Both the position numbers and the translations under genes were made by a program. The notes under the pieces are model-generated. The model saw only the letters and a list, made by a program, of their open reading frames with translations. It did not search any database and was not told the origin of the DNA. Positions 36,371 through 44,166 of a stretch of 64,000 nt of DNA are shown piece by piece. Position 1 is the stretch's first letter, and each line of letters starts with the position of its first letter. Source of the stretch: Xanthomonas hortorum pv. cynarae (GTDB taxonomy: Bacteria; Pseudomonadota; Gammaproteobacteria; Xanthomonadales; Xanthomonadaceae); contig NZ_MDFM01000027.1 of NCBI RefSeq assembly GCF_002939985.1, forward strand, positions 1 to 64,000, read 5' to 3'.

Positions 36371-36931
36371 TCAGACGTCCTTGTCATCTATAGAAAATTC
36401 CCAGCCGTCATTCAAGCCTCCCAACGGCTTGGCCTCCACGGCCAACTCCTCCTCGAACGCCGAAATCGCCTTGTGCGACGGGACCATCGTCGGATACACC
36501 GTCACGTCCATTGGAAACGCCGTATTTTCCGGGTAATGGCAACAACGCACCTTTTGCTCGAAGCGCAGCAGCGTCACCGAAAACGCCAATGCAGACTCCT
36601 TCGTGGGGAAGACCACGGAGAACGCAATCTCTCGCGACGTCGAAAGATCCACCCCCTGTTGCGCAATATGCCAAAGGGTGTCGCCATTATCGTCGTTAGG
36701 GTACAGATCCGGATTTCGTTGCATGGGAAGCTTCATTTTTTTGACCAATTTACCGAGGAGGAATCCTAGCGCCTGGCTTGTGTGGGGCCTGTCATTAACT
36801 GCGTGCCTGAAATCAAATGGTGTCAAAATGCCCTTCGCGCTCACTATATTTCTGGCGATCACACCATTTCCCGCTTCATCAGCAGGCGCATTCGCGTCGC
36901 CTAAGTATCCCCTGAGCTGAAATTTCTGCAT
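36371..36931 (-). CDS. RraB-like (RNase E inhibitor B domain) protein with N-terminal extension
   Basis: The last 115 residues look like the RraB/DUF695-type regulator domain: YPNDDNGDTLWHIAQQG, ISTSREIAFSVVFPTKESAL-like (exact LSTSREIAFSVVFPTKESAL), then AISAFEEELAVEAKPLGGLN and DGWEF. RraB proteins bind RNase E in enterobacteria; relatives elsewhere are often uncharacterised immunity-like or stress proteins. From the ATG at 36931 there are about 70 extra N-terminal residues of unknown type (MQKFQLRGYLGDANAPADEA). A second ATG before KLPMQRNPDLYPN gives just the domain but lacks a ribosome site. Start and function uncertain. Confidence 0.6.
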   Translation of the reverse strand: MQKFQLRGYLGDANAPADEAGNGVIARNIVSAKGILTPFDFRHAVNDRPHTSQALGFLLGKLVKKMKLPMQRNPDLYPNDDNGDTLWHIAQQGVDLSTSREIAFSVVFPTKESALAFSVTLLRFEQKVRCCHYPENTAFPMDVTVYPTMVPSHKAISAFEEELAVEAKPLGGLNDGWEFSIDDKDV

Positions 36932-37246
36932 GTTAATACCTACATCTCTGCGATACGGCATTGATAACCGAAAGGGCGCGAAGACTCCAGGCCTGCACCT
37001 TGACTCCTCCATGCATCGGTAGCACACTTCTTCACGGAGCGTAGCAACTCCGCAAACAGCGGCACCACCCCCGTCAAGCGGTGGTTTTTTGTGCCTGATG
37101 TTCGGGCACATGCTCGGCGTCTCCACGCCGGGAGGGCGGCGAATACAACACCCGCAAGGGAAATAAGCCCGCCGTCTGTTTGCGGTTGCTAACCTCCCGG
37201 CATCCCGCCGCATCGTGCGGCGGGAGCCTGTTCCGGAGGAGTGAGC
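36932..37246. other. 315-bp intergenic region containing leader copy B
   Basis: The left third is the upstream region of the RraB-like gene. From 37064 it is filled by a structured leader on the plus strand (separate entry). No coding frame was accepted. Confidence 0.5.
37064..37225 (+). ncRNA. structured leader RNA, copy B (C4-antisense-like architecture)
   Basis: It begins with a terminator-like hairpin (ACCACC 37064-37069 with GGTGGT 37080-37085, then T6). Next come GTGCCTGATGTTCGGGCAC, a stem CGGCGT-CTCC-ACGCCG (37115-37130), the segment CCGCCGTCTGTTTGCGGTT followed by GCTAACC, and a final 10-bp stem TCCCGCCGCA/TGCGGCGGGA (37203-37212/37216-37225). The next start codon is 22 bases on. 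Same order of parts as copy A at 14970-15139, though the downstream genes are unrelated. Confidence 0.5.
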
Positions 37247-37504
37247 ATGGAGCAGTCTCTGTTCGGGTATTACCTGCTGCCGGAAAACGCGCAGCTTCGG
37301 TTGCTGCAAACGCGCGATCATTTACGCTTTCTGGCCGCATTGGCACGTCCCTGTTGCATGTCGAACACCTCAGGCATCAATGAGCCTCTCGTACCGATCG
37401 ATGCTTTGGCTTTTTGCTTCGATCTGTTAGCTGAGCAATTGGATGATGTGCTGATGCAGACCAAGGTGCCTGACGACATGACAGAGCGACGTGCTTCGTC
37501 ATAG
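37247..37504 (+). CDS. XAC0095-like small protein
   Basis: An 85-residue protein, MEQSLFGYYLLPENAQLRLL then a helical region and LVPIDALAFCFDLLAEQLDD near the end. The pattern GYxLPxxxQxRLxxxRDHLxFLxxLA followed by a Leu/Ala-rich helix with LAEQ is that of a small Xanthomonas family labelled XAC0095. No function is known for it. GGAGGAG lies directly upstream, right after leader copy B, so its translation could be leader-controlled. A GTG at 37241 is an alternative start. Confidence 0.7.
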   Translation: MEQSLFGYYLLPENAQLRLLQTRDHLRFLAALARPCCMSNTSGINEPLVPIDALAFCFDLLAEQLDDVLMQTKVPDDMTERRASS

Positions 37505-37677
37505 CATGCACATGACTTGAATCAACATGGGCAATCGCTGTAGTCCCGATCTCGGCTACCTGTTGCTGCTTTTACAAGCTATAAGCAATTTGACAGAGAA
37601 AAGCACCAAGCCACTGAACATCGTCAGGCAACAGAATTTTTCAGCGATGCACTTGGCAAATGAAGGGAGCATGCGAA

Positions 37678-38298
37678 ATGAAATTCAAAGCAAATCTAGC
37701 GGTAGTCGCAGTGCTCATCTGCTTGGCAACTTCTTGTGCAACTGCCAAACCGACGGCTGAAGAACCTCGAGGAACAAAGATGACAACACACACTGAGCTG
37801 ACACCCCAAGTCCTGATGGATCGCTTCTTATCCTTGATAAGAGATGTCGAAAATTTCGACGAGCTGTCGCCATTAATTCTTGAAAGGTATCTAGAAGTTC
37901 CCTTCACCAGGAATGCAGGTGAAAACTCTGGGTTCTATGTGCTCGATCAATCCTCTCCTTATTCAAAATATGCCACCACTTACAAATTCGACGAGAAATT
38001 TTCGGAGTATTCGAATGTCACTCTGGAACTTTTACCGCCGAGCAGTATTCCTCCTTCAACCCTTCCTCCTTGCGAGCTAGTCTTTGAGAAATACGACAAG
38101 GCCTTGAAAGACGCTGGATTCAAAACTGAAATAGGATACTGGTCTTATAATGAGTTTGGGTGGGTCCTGTCCTTTCAATACTTACGTAAGAATATACGTG
38201 CCCAGATCAATCCATGGCACCCTGTCTCCGTAGACCCCCAAAGAAAATCAAGAGAAAACTGTGTCAAGTCGATAAGTCTGCACAAGTTTGAGGAGTAA
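37678..38298 (+). CDS. lipoprotein, candidate immunity protein (X-Tfi) for the adjacent X-T4SS effector
   Basis: A 206-residue predicted lipoprotein. The ATG at 37678 follows GGGAG and opens a signal peptide MKFKANLAVVAVLICLATSC with a lipobox ending at Cys20. The mature part is acidic-to-neutral with no known enzyme motif. It ends six bases before the effector gene, on the same strand, so the two are cotranscribed. In Xanthomonas, effectors delivered by the antibacterial type IV secretion system (X-Tfe) are usually encoded next to periplasmic lipoprotein inhibitors (X-Tfi). That arrangement is the basis for the role. Binding to the effector is inferred, not visible in sequence. Confidence 0.75.
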   Translation: MKFKANLAVVAVLICLATSCATAKPTAEEPRGTKMTTHTELTPQVLMDRFLSLIRDVENFDELSPLILERYLEVPFTRNAGENSGFYVLDQSSPYSKYATTYKFDEKFSEYSNVTLELLPPSSIPPSTLPPCELVFEKYDKALKDAGFKTEIGYWSYNEFGWVLSFQYLRKNIRAQINPWHPVSVDPQRKSRENCVKSISLHKFEE

Positions 38299-38303
38299 CG
38301 ATA

Positions 38304-40115
38304 ATGGCAAACGCCAACACTCAATTGCAGTCCATATTGGCGCAGTTCGCGGGTCGGTCAGATGTCACCCCCGATCAAGAAGCGCAGTTACGCGCGACGA
38401 TTGCGTCCGATCCGGACCTTACACAGAGACTCAATCAAGAAGCAGCCAGCGGCCATCTAAAAGGATTCTTGCCAGGCGTTGGCGGCTCCGAACCGCTGAC
38501 GGGCTCCTACGACAAGGCATCCGGAATCGTCACCCTCCCGGCTTTTGAGCCGGGATCTGCGCCAACAACGAGCCTGCGTGGTTCGCTCCGGCTGCAAGAG
38601 ATGGGTATCCGTTTTGCAACTAGTGCGTACATGGATGTAAACCATCAAAGCCAGCCTGTAACGCAAGATATGGTTGCCAATCTTCAGGCGACAATCAACA
38701 GTTCCCCAATGTTGGCGAACGAGATGAAACGCGCCGTCACGACTGCCATTGACAGCAAGGACCCGAAAAGCCCGATGCTGCTTGAGAACTTTTCGCCTCT
38801 CAGCGGCACGGTGGCAGGCGGGACCTTCAATCCAACAAACAAGACCATGAGCATTCCACCAACCACGGTTGGGAAACTCCAAAGCCAGTTTAATCAGCTA
38901 AATGCCAATGATCTAACATTTGTTCTGGGCCATGAGACGCAACATGCTTTCAATCAAGTGAGCATGGCCTCATCGTACAAACAGTTTGATAATGCAGTTA
39001 AAGCAATTGCGAAAGACAGCAATCCAATCAACGATTACACGTTGCCTGTAGAAGCTCTTGTTAAAAGTTCTCGAGACGATGAGGCAAAGGCTCAGATTGC
39101 AGGATGGAATGCCTTGATTGATCGGCAACGACAAATCAACCCGGCTGTCGATCTGAACACAATGAAAGGCCTCGGGAACGCTCGCCTGGATGACTTCATC
39201 CAGGCTAGTCCGACCAACGGGAAGCAGGCACAGGCACTGCCAGGGATTACGTTCAACCAGGACGGTTCGCTACCCATGACATCTCAAAATATCGCTGCGC
39301 AGGCGACTTACTACTTCGACAAACCTCCACAAGGCGCGCCGGGACTATCAAGGACTCAGACAACAGGCATCGGGTTCCACGGTGACTCGGACTACCCCAA
39401 CTACTATGGGGCCGGCGCTGTCAGTCGAGCGATTGCATTTGACAGGGCCTATGCGCATCCGGTGGGTGGGGTCGCCCCGCAAATGCAGCTTGATATGCAA
39501 CGCCTGCGCTTCAAAGAAGAGCTTTTAGAACATAACGGAATCACGCTGCCCCCAGGCACCACCGCCACACCGCAGGTCTATTGGGACACCGGCAGCAATC
39601 CGCCAACCCGCGGGCTGTTGCAACACACAAAAGGATCGCACCAGCACATCAGCCCGACTCCCGACATCGATCCTCAACAGCCAGCACTCAACGTACCCGG
39701 CAAGACAGTGCAACCAGACAATGAGCTGCTGGATAAAATTCGCGGTGGCGTTCGCGGCCTTGACCAGCAAGCGGGGAAATCTTGGGATGAGAATAGCGAT
39801 CGACTAAGCGCAAGTTTGATGCTCATGGCAGCAGAAAAGGGCTTTACAGCAAAAGACGATTTGAAGTTTGCGTTCAACTCACCGACCGATAAGATGGCGG
39901 GTGGTGAAGTCCTGCACATGTGGCGAGAAGGCCACCAGTCCCCCGATCCGGCTGCACATCGAGCGCATATGACTACACAGGAAGCGCTTTCTATTCCTGC
40001 GGATCAGCGCTTCGCGCAAGTGGAGGTGATGCAGCAAGCAAAAGCGCAGGAAGCCACAATCACTCAACAGCAAGAGGCCGTACAAGCACAGTCAACACAA
40101 GCACGCTCGATGTAA
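38304..40115 (+). CDS. X-T4SS effector (X-Tfe): zincin-like metallopeptidase with C-terminal XVIPCD-type domain
   Basis: A 603-residue protein without a signal peptide. The N-terminal half has HETQH at residues 210-214 in LTFVLGHETQHAFNQVSMAS, the HExxH zinc motif. DDEAKAQIAGWNAL around 258-271 offers a third ligand (Glu260), as in gluzincins. The last 120 residues resemble the Xanthomonas VirD4-interacting protein conserved domain: NSDRLSASLMLMAAEKGF, then DPAAHRAHMTTQEAL and RFAQVEV, followed by a Gln-rich tail (ATITQQQEAVQAQSTQ). That domain directs effectors to the type IV coupling protein VirD4. From memory, X. citri XAC4264 is such an effector and lies near its xylan genes. The likely role is killing rival bacteria by cleaving a periplasmic target, with the lipoprotein upstream as immunity. 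Confidence 0.85.
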   Translation: MANANTQLQSILAQFAGRSDVTPDQEAQLRATIASDPDLTQRLNQEAASGHLKGFLPGVGGSEPLTGSYDKASGIVTLPAFEPGSAPTTSLRGSLRLQEMGIRFATSAYMDVNHQSQPVTQDMVANLQATINSSPMLANEMKRAVTTAIDSKDPKSPMLLENFSPLSGTVAGGTFNPTNKTMSIPPTTVGKLQSQFNQLNANDLTFVLGHETQHAFNQVSMASSYKQFDNAVKAIAKDSNPINDYTLPVEALVKSSRDDEAKAQIAGWNALIDRQRQINPAVDLNTMKGLGNARLDDFIQASPTNGKQAQALPGITFNQDGSLPMTSQNIAAQATYYFDKPPQGAPGLSRTQTTGIGFHGDSDYPNYYGAGAVSRAIAFDRAYAHPVGGVAPQMQLDMQRLRFKEELLEHNGITLPPGTTATPQVYWDTGSNPPTRGLLQHTKGSHQHISPTPDIDPQQPALNVPGKTVQPDNELLDKIRGGVRGLDQQAGKSWDENSDRLSASLMLMAAEKGFTAKDDLKFAFNSPTDKMAGGEVLHMWREGHQSPDPAAHRAHMTTQEALSIPADQRFAQVEVMQQAKAQEATITQQQEAVQAQSTQARSM

Positions 40116-40158
40116 GAAGATATTTATAGCTCGCTGCTTGCCAGGACCTTATTAACAC

Positions 40159-40192
40159 GCACTTTCAGCGCAGTCGTAGCGGATGAAAGTGC
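40159..40192. terminator. hairpin between convergent effector and AIPR genes
   Basis: GCACTTTCA (40159-40167) pairs with TGAAAGTGC (40184-40192), a 9-bp stem with a 16-base loop, between the two converging stop codons. No strong T-run; termination is inferred. Confidence 0.5.
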
Positions 40193-40214
40193 ATGATTCG
40201 AGGGCGCATCCACG

Positions 40215-41918
40215 CTATGTGAATGAGACTTTGAATTGCGCAAATACCGCATCTGATCTGATGGCGTCACGCACTTGCTCCCGCGTTCTCCCATCGCCTA
40301 AGAACCCGTCAAGCTGATCCGACACTTGATTAATATGCTGAACAAATTGATCCTCGTCGAGCAATATTTTATATGCCCCCTCAAGGACTTTGCGCTGGTC
40401 TTTTTTGCTCGCCGATATAATGTTTGGTGTAGTCCAGAGTTTTCTAACTAGTGAGAAAAGGCAGTAGTACTTATAAATCGCCTTTGCTCTATCAACCTTC
40501 GAAGTTCTTATAAGATAGCCAAACCTGTAAGACGCGTATGCGGCCAGGTGATAGAGTTCTACGCTATGAGATGGCTGGAATATCTTGTCAGCAAATTCAC
40601 TTCTTATTCCTCGATGATCACGTGCAGCTCTGTTGGGCTGGAAAAAAAACATCGCCGCTGCAGCTTTCATTAAGTCGGAGGGTTTCATTATTCTAGCTCT
40701 TTCGATCGAAACATTTCGATACTGATTTTCTCGCCGCTCTATGAATATTCTCTCATCACCATCTTTGGACTGACAGTATTCTTCAAGGTCTTTCATAAAC
40801 GGCAATAATGCCCAAAACTGATCCGCCCTAACTTCGTTCTGCTTGTTAGTTCCTATAATTATGCTAGAAATGAACTCGGCGTTTTTGCTTCCGATCAATC
40901 GAAGTGGAACATAGATAAGAGAAGCATAGCCGGCATTTTCCGCCAGAATATTAGTTGTCTGGCACCCATTTACAATTTGATAATCTTCTATAGAAAATAC
41001 GTCACCTTTCCTATTTATGCTTTTTGCTACGACCGTGACGCCATTATTCTTAAAAACAAATGATGAGCACCCGTCATTTAACAGGTCATTTGCAATTGAC
41101 TTATTTATCTCAGAATCCGGATTAAAGTCTCTCACATTATCATAGAAAACGGCGCGATTAATTGAACTTTTTCCTTCCGGATCTTTAGCAGTGAGAACAA
41201 TTTCGAGAAGCTGGTCCGCTTGGATGTAACCAACGTAAGCCTCGTCAACCTTTTCATGCGCAGGAAGTGTCAATGCTTTTGGAAAGTTCAACGCAGCAGA
41301 ATTTGAGTTGGTAGCTGATCGGTATCCAGACTGAATCTGCTTGGCCCCCACGCATATTATTTCCACGTCATCAAATATACTTAACTCCTCAAGCCTTTTC
41401 TTACCAGCAGAAATTAGACTTTCTATCGCCCCGGAGGGCATGTCGGATCCTGTCGTGCAGAAAAAACATTTTAAACGAGGGTTGCTTTTGGTAGAAGAAG
41501 AATAAACAAGATCTTTTGCGCTTATCAGATCAATTATTTGACCGCTATGGAGCAGAGCATTCTTTGTAAAGAAATCATAGACACCGTCTATGAATTTAGA
41601 CAAATCGCCGTAATCCATTTTCTCCGATGTCTTTGATTGAAAGAAATGAAACTCCGCTAGATGGTGGTTCCCAACGGCTAGTACTGACGCAACGTCATCC
41701 GTGTCCTTGCAGAGGGTTCCCTGAACTAGTACAGCGATTCCATCGACTCCAAACTCCTCCCCCTTAAGATGAGCATCGAACGGATCGATATTTTCACCTA
41801 AGAGTCCATTTTCTACCGAAAAAATAGAGAAGACTTCGAAATATTCGCTATCTTTCTCAAAACAATTCGGATTCGATCTTTTGAACTCTCCGAGCTGAGC
41901 ACTAACAACGGGATTCAT
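40215..41918 (-). CDS. AIPR-family anti-phage (abortive infection) protein
   Basis: A 567-residue protein of the AIPR family. The family core is clear: NVRDFNPDSEINKSI (from 261), SSFVFKNNGVTVVAKS (from 285) and DYQIVNGCQTTNIL (from 312). The N-terminal part carries a possible PD-(D/E)xK-type nuclease core, with Asp59 in FGVDGIAVLV and Gln94-Ser-Lys96 in EFHFFQSKTS, a Gln replacing the usual Glu. AIPR proteins act in phage defence, alone or with restriction-modification genes; no partner is seen here. Codon use is much more AT-rich than the neighbours, as is the upstream region, so recent acquisition is likely. The ATG at 41918 is followed by a complete domain. Confidence 0.88.
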   Translation of the reverse strand: MNPVVSAQLGEFKRSNPNCFEKDSEYFEVFSIFSVENGLLGENIDPFDAHLKGEEFGVDGIAVLVQGTLCKDTDDVASVLAVGNHHLAEFHFFQSKTSEKMDYGDLSKFIDGVYDFFTKNALLHSGQIIDLISAKDLVYSSSTKSNPRLKCFFCTTGSDMPSGAIESLISAGKKRLEELSIFDDVEIICVGAKQIQSGYRSATNSNSAALNFPKALTLPAHEKVDEAYVGYIQADQLLEIVLTAKDPEGKSSINRAVFYDNVRDFNPDSEINKSIANDLLNDGCSSFVFKNNGVTVVAKSINRKGDVFSIEDYQIVNGCQTTNILAENAGYASLIYVPLRLIGSKNAEFISSIIIGTNKQNEVRADQFWALLPFMKDLEEYCQSKDGDERIFIERRENQYRNVSIERARIMKPSDLMKAAAAMFFFQPNRAARDHRGIRSEFADKIFQPSHSVELYHLAAYASYRFGYLIRTSKVDRAKAIYKYYCLFSLVRKLWTTPNIISASKKDQRKVLEGAYKILLDEDQFVQHINQVSDQLDGFLGDGRTREQVRDAIRSDAVFAQFKVSFT

Positions 41919-42071
41919 ATCGCACCATCCAATTATAATTATATTGCCATTAGGGGTTACGTTTCGAAAAAGCTATTCTATATATAGCCCCTCTATTAAT
42001 CGACACCACAGCACATTTCAAATTAAATAAGCTTGGCTCTTTGAGTGTTTTCCTGCGTAAACCAATGAAAA
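41919..42071 (-). promoter_or_regulatory. AT-rich upstream region of the AIPR gene
   Basis: This 153-bp stretch is strikingly AT-rich (for example TTATAATTATATTG and CTATATATAG) compared with the surroundings. TATATATAG on either strand could serve as a -10 element. It marks the edge of the imported segment. No exact promoter assigned. Confidence 0.45.
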
Positions 42072-42644
42072 TTACTGCACCCAAATCAAATTCATCAACT
42101 GCGGGTCGGCCGTCACCTTGACCAGCTTGCCACTTGGCCCGAACTGCACCTGATACTCGGAGAAGCTGTCACGCCAGTAGCGCCATAGCGAGGCTTCCAG
42201 GTTGGGGTTCTCGCTGCTGATCGGGTAGCCGACCGCCATCAGGACCTGTTCGCGGGTCATGCCGCCGGTGAGCTTGCCATCGTTGATGGCCTGGCGAATC
42301 TTCGGCGGGAAGGTGGCGAGCTTGAGCTTGGGGTCGGCGGTGACGATGTAGCGGGCGGCGAAGGCGGTGTTGTCCAGATCGCGGCTGTAGTCGTTACCGA
42401 TGGATTGCTTTTCGCCGGCGATCTTGAGGTTGACGCGGTTGCGGCCAAAGCCGGTGACGCTGACCGGGGTGCCGACGGGGAGTACGCGCTTGCCGTCTTC
42501 GGCGTAGTTGCTGTCGCTGATCCAGCTGCCGTCGGTGCGCAGGTTGCAGCACAGAAAGCCCTCGTACTTGGCGACGTCGGCGGCGGTGGCCAGGGTGGAG
42601 GCGGTGAGCAGGCTCAGGGCCAGCAGGGAACAACGCAAACGCAT
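42072..42644 (-). CDS. exported SmpA/OmlA-like periplasmic protein
   Basis: A 190-residue protein with a signal peptide (MRLRCSLLALSLLTASTLAT to AA). The mature part starts near DVAKYEGFLCCNLRTDGSWI. The C-terminal region GGMTREQVLMAVGYPISSEN then SLWRYWRDSFSEYQVQFG resembles the SmpA/OmlA (BamE-like) fold, in which GMxxxQVxxxxGxP is the recurrent motif. It has no lipobox, so it is not BamE itself. The ATG at 42644 gives the signal peptide. It is probably ancestral chromosome, unlike the adjacent AIPR gene, and is divergent from the YdcH-like gene. Function unknown. Confidence 0.75.
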   Translation of the reverse strand: MRLRCSLLALSLLTASTLATAADVAKYEGFLCCNLRTDGSWISDSNYAEDGKRVLPVGTPVSVTGFGRNRVNLKIAGEKQSIGNDYSRDLDNTAFAARYIVTADPKLKLATFPPKIRQAINDGKLTGGMTREQVLMAVGYPISSENPNLEASLWRYWRDSFSEYQVQFGPSGKLVKVTADPQLMNLIWVQ

Positions 42645-42791
42645 CGTAAAGACTCCTTTCTCGACGGCCGTGGCCGCGCGGCAATGATGAGGTGAGGCGC
42701 GCCGCCATTTCCCCAACGGCGCGCAGGCATTGTCGCAGCCTCGGGCAGCTTGGCAAGCGCGGCGGGTGACGCGGCCGGCATCGGTTTGTGT

Positions 42792-43007
42792 ATGCTCGGA
42801 GCCGTGGAAACCCTCTCACCCGCCGAGATTGCCGAGCAGATCGCCGAGTTGCGGCGCGCCCACCGCGCGTTGGACGAGGAGATTCAGCGCGTGCCCGCGA
42901 ACATGGACGACGAGCTGCAGATGAAGCGCTTGAAGAAGCGCAAGCTGCATCTCAAGGACTGCATTACGCGGTTGGAAATGGAGCTGGTGCCTGACGAGCC
43001 GGCGTGA
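42792..43007 (+). CDS. DUF465/YdcH-like small protein
   Basis: A 71-residue highly charged, helical protein: AEIAEQIAELRRAHRALDEE, then DDELQMKRLKKRKLHLKDCI. The repeated pattern of Leu/Ile with Lys/Arg and the segment LKKRKLxLKDxI match the DUF465 (YdcH) family, small coiled-coil proteins of unknown role. The ATG at 42792 is used; a GTG at 42804 is possible. Confidence 0.8.
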   Translation: MLGAVETLSPAEIAEQIAELRRAHRALDEEIQRVPANMDDELQMKRLKKRKLHLKDCITRLEMELVPDEPA

Positions 43008-43353
43008 GGTTTATGCATGCGGTTGCTTGGGCTTGCTTTGCGGTGGTGGGCTCACTTGCCCCCCGCCGCGCGTCCGGCCCCGCTTACGGCGCGGGCGCTC
43101 CAGGACAGGTGGAAAAAGCAGTTGTGTCGCCAGCCACCATCACCTGTTGTTGAAACGTCTGGGGGCGGAAGGTCGAGTCCGTTTGTACGCAGTTCATCCG
43201 GAACCATTCTTTCGCTGCGCTCATATGTCCGTGGGGGCTAATAAAACAGCGTGGCGGGCCTGCGCGATCTTCGCCAAGGCCTTCGTAACCTTCTCAAAAG
43301 ATAGGTCGCGATGCACCAACTTTCTGTGGTTCCTGCCTTGGATCTGAAGCCGG
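43008..43353. other. 346-bp intergenic stretch, no supported gene
   Basis: Overlapping short frames in both directions show no family features. It lies behind the YdcH-like gene and behind the candidate type III effector gene, which converge here. No hairpin strong enough to report was found. Confidence 0.45.
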
Positions 43354-44139
43354 TCACGCGTTATTGAAGAATCGCTGGAACTCGCTTTCGTAAGCGGTTG
43401 CGTGTTGAATCTCGTACTGATATGCAAGCGAATCCTCAAACGAACTGTACATCGGTTCCAGAGCTCCGCTCTGAGGATGCTCCTGAAGAAACCAGCGGTC
43501 AGGGTGATCGCCCTCTCCATGGGCGCGTAATGCGCCACGCGCTTCCTCAAAGATCTGGGCGCTCGACAGGCTGGTGTTGTATTCGATGCGCTCGAGCTCT
43601 CGCGCATAGCTGCTAGCATTGAATGCGCCGTATTGGGCAAGGCCGTACACGGCCTCTGCTTCGGAACTACGGGCCAGATTATTCATTTCGAACACCAGCG
43701 CGCTGACCAGGGACGGTCCGTCTCCACTCCCGGCATTTGACAACGTTTGCGGCGAAAGGAGAATGGCGCGATTGGTTAAATCCGTTGACGCGACGTTGAC
43801 GTTCCCCTCGCGAATGTCAACCCCTCCTTCGTCCCGAACTTTTTCTGCCACAGCCCTGAATGTAGGCGAACTGCGGTAGAGATCACCAAGCACGTGAATG
43901 GCTCTCGTCAAACGACTATCCCTCGGGTCACTCACACGGAGACTGGTCCGTATGGAGGACCAATGAGAAGGCGACGTACGCGCTGCCGTCGAGCGCAGCG
44001 ATAACCCACCAAGTACCGAAGACCGCGTGCTTTGGGTCGGACCCGCTGACGCACCTTGTGGCATCGGGCTAGTTGAAGCAGCGGAGGACGAATCGCCACC
44101 GTAAACACTCGTCGAATTTTTGGATACACACAGTCCCAT
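43354..44139 (-). CDS. candidate type III effector with N-myristoylation motif (XopE-like N-terminus)
   Basis: A 261-residue protein read from the ATG at 44139, with GGAG seven bases upstream. It then begins MGLCVSKNSTSVYGG: Gly2 for myristoylation and Cys4 for palmitoylation, as in XopE1, XopE2 and XopAI. The first 70 residues are Ser/Thr/Gly-rich, typical of a type III export signal. The rest (from RLTRAIHVLGDLYRSSPTFR) is globular and unlike the XopE transglutaminase or the XopAI ADP-ribosyltransferase as I remember them. It contains SALVFEMNNLARSSEAEAV, which resembles a zincin helix without the HExxH residues. A TTG two codons upstream would hide Gly2. A PIP-type box and -10 precede it. 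Effector status is well supported by context; the activity is unknown. Confidence 0.7.
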   Translation of the reverse strand: MGLCVSKNSTSVYGGDSSSAASTSPMPQGASAGPTQSTRSSVLGGLSLRSTAARTSPSHWSSIRTSLRVSDPRDSRLTRAIHVLGDLYRSSPTFRAVAEKVRDEGGVDIREGNVNVASTDLTNRAILLSPQTLSNAGSGDGPSLVSALVFEMNNLARSSEAEAVYGLAQYGAFNASSYARELERIEYNTSLSSAQIFEEARGALRAHGEGDHPDRWFLQEHPQSGALEPMYSSFEDSLAYQYEIQHATAYESEFQRFFNNA

Positions 44140-44166
44140 GATCAACTCCGTCTAGTACGTATTCGA

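Noticed and set aside
38304..40115. The HETQH protein as a type VI or type II secreted toxin
   Set aside because: No signal peptide and no PAAR, VgrG or MIX-like N-terminus; the C-terminal XVIPCD-type features point to the type IV system.
43221..43640. Minus-strand frame of 139 codons near the effector gene
   Set aside because: It overlaps the 3' end of the effector gene in another frame, has no family features and no ribosome site.
43356..44136. Assignment of the effector to XopE or XopAI
   Set aside because: Only the first residues agree. The Cys-His-Asp transglutaminase set of XopE is not visible, and the length is 261 instead of about 400 residues; the ADP-ribosyltransferase motifs of XopAI are not recognised either.
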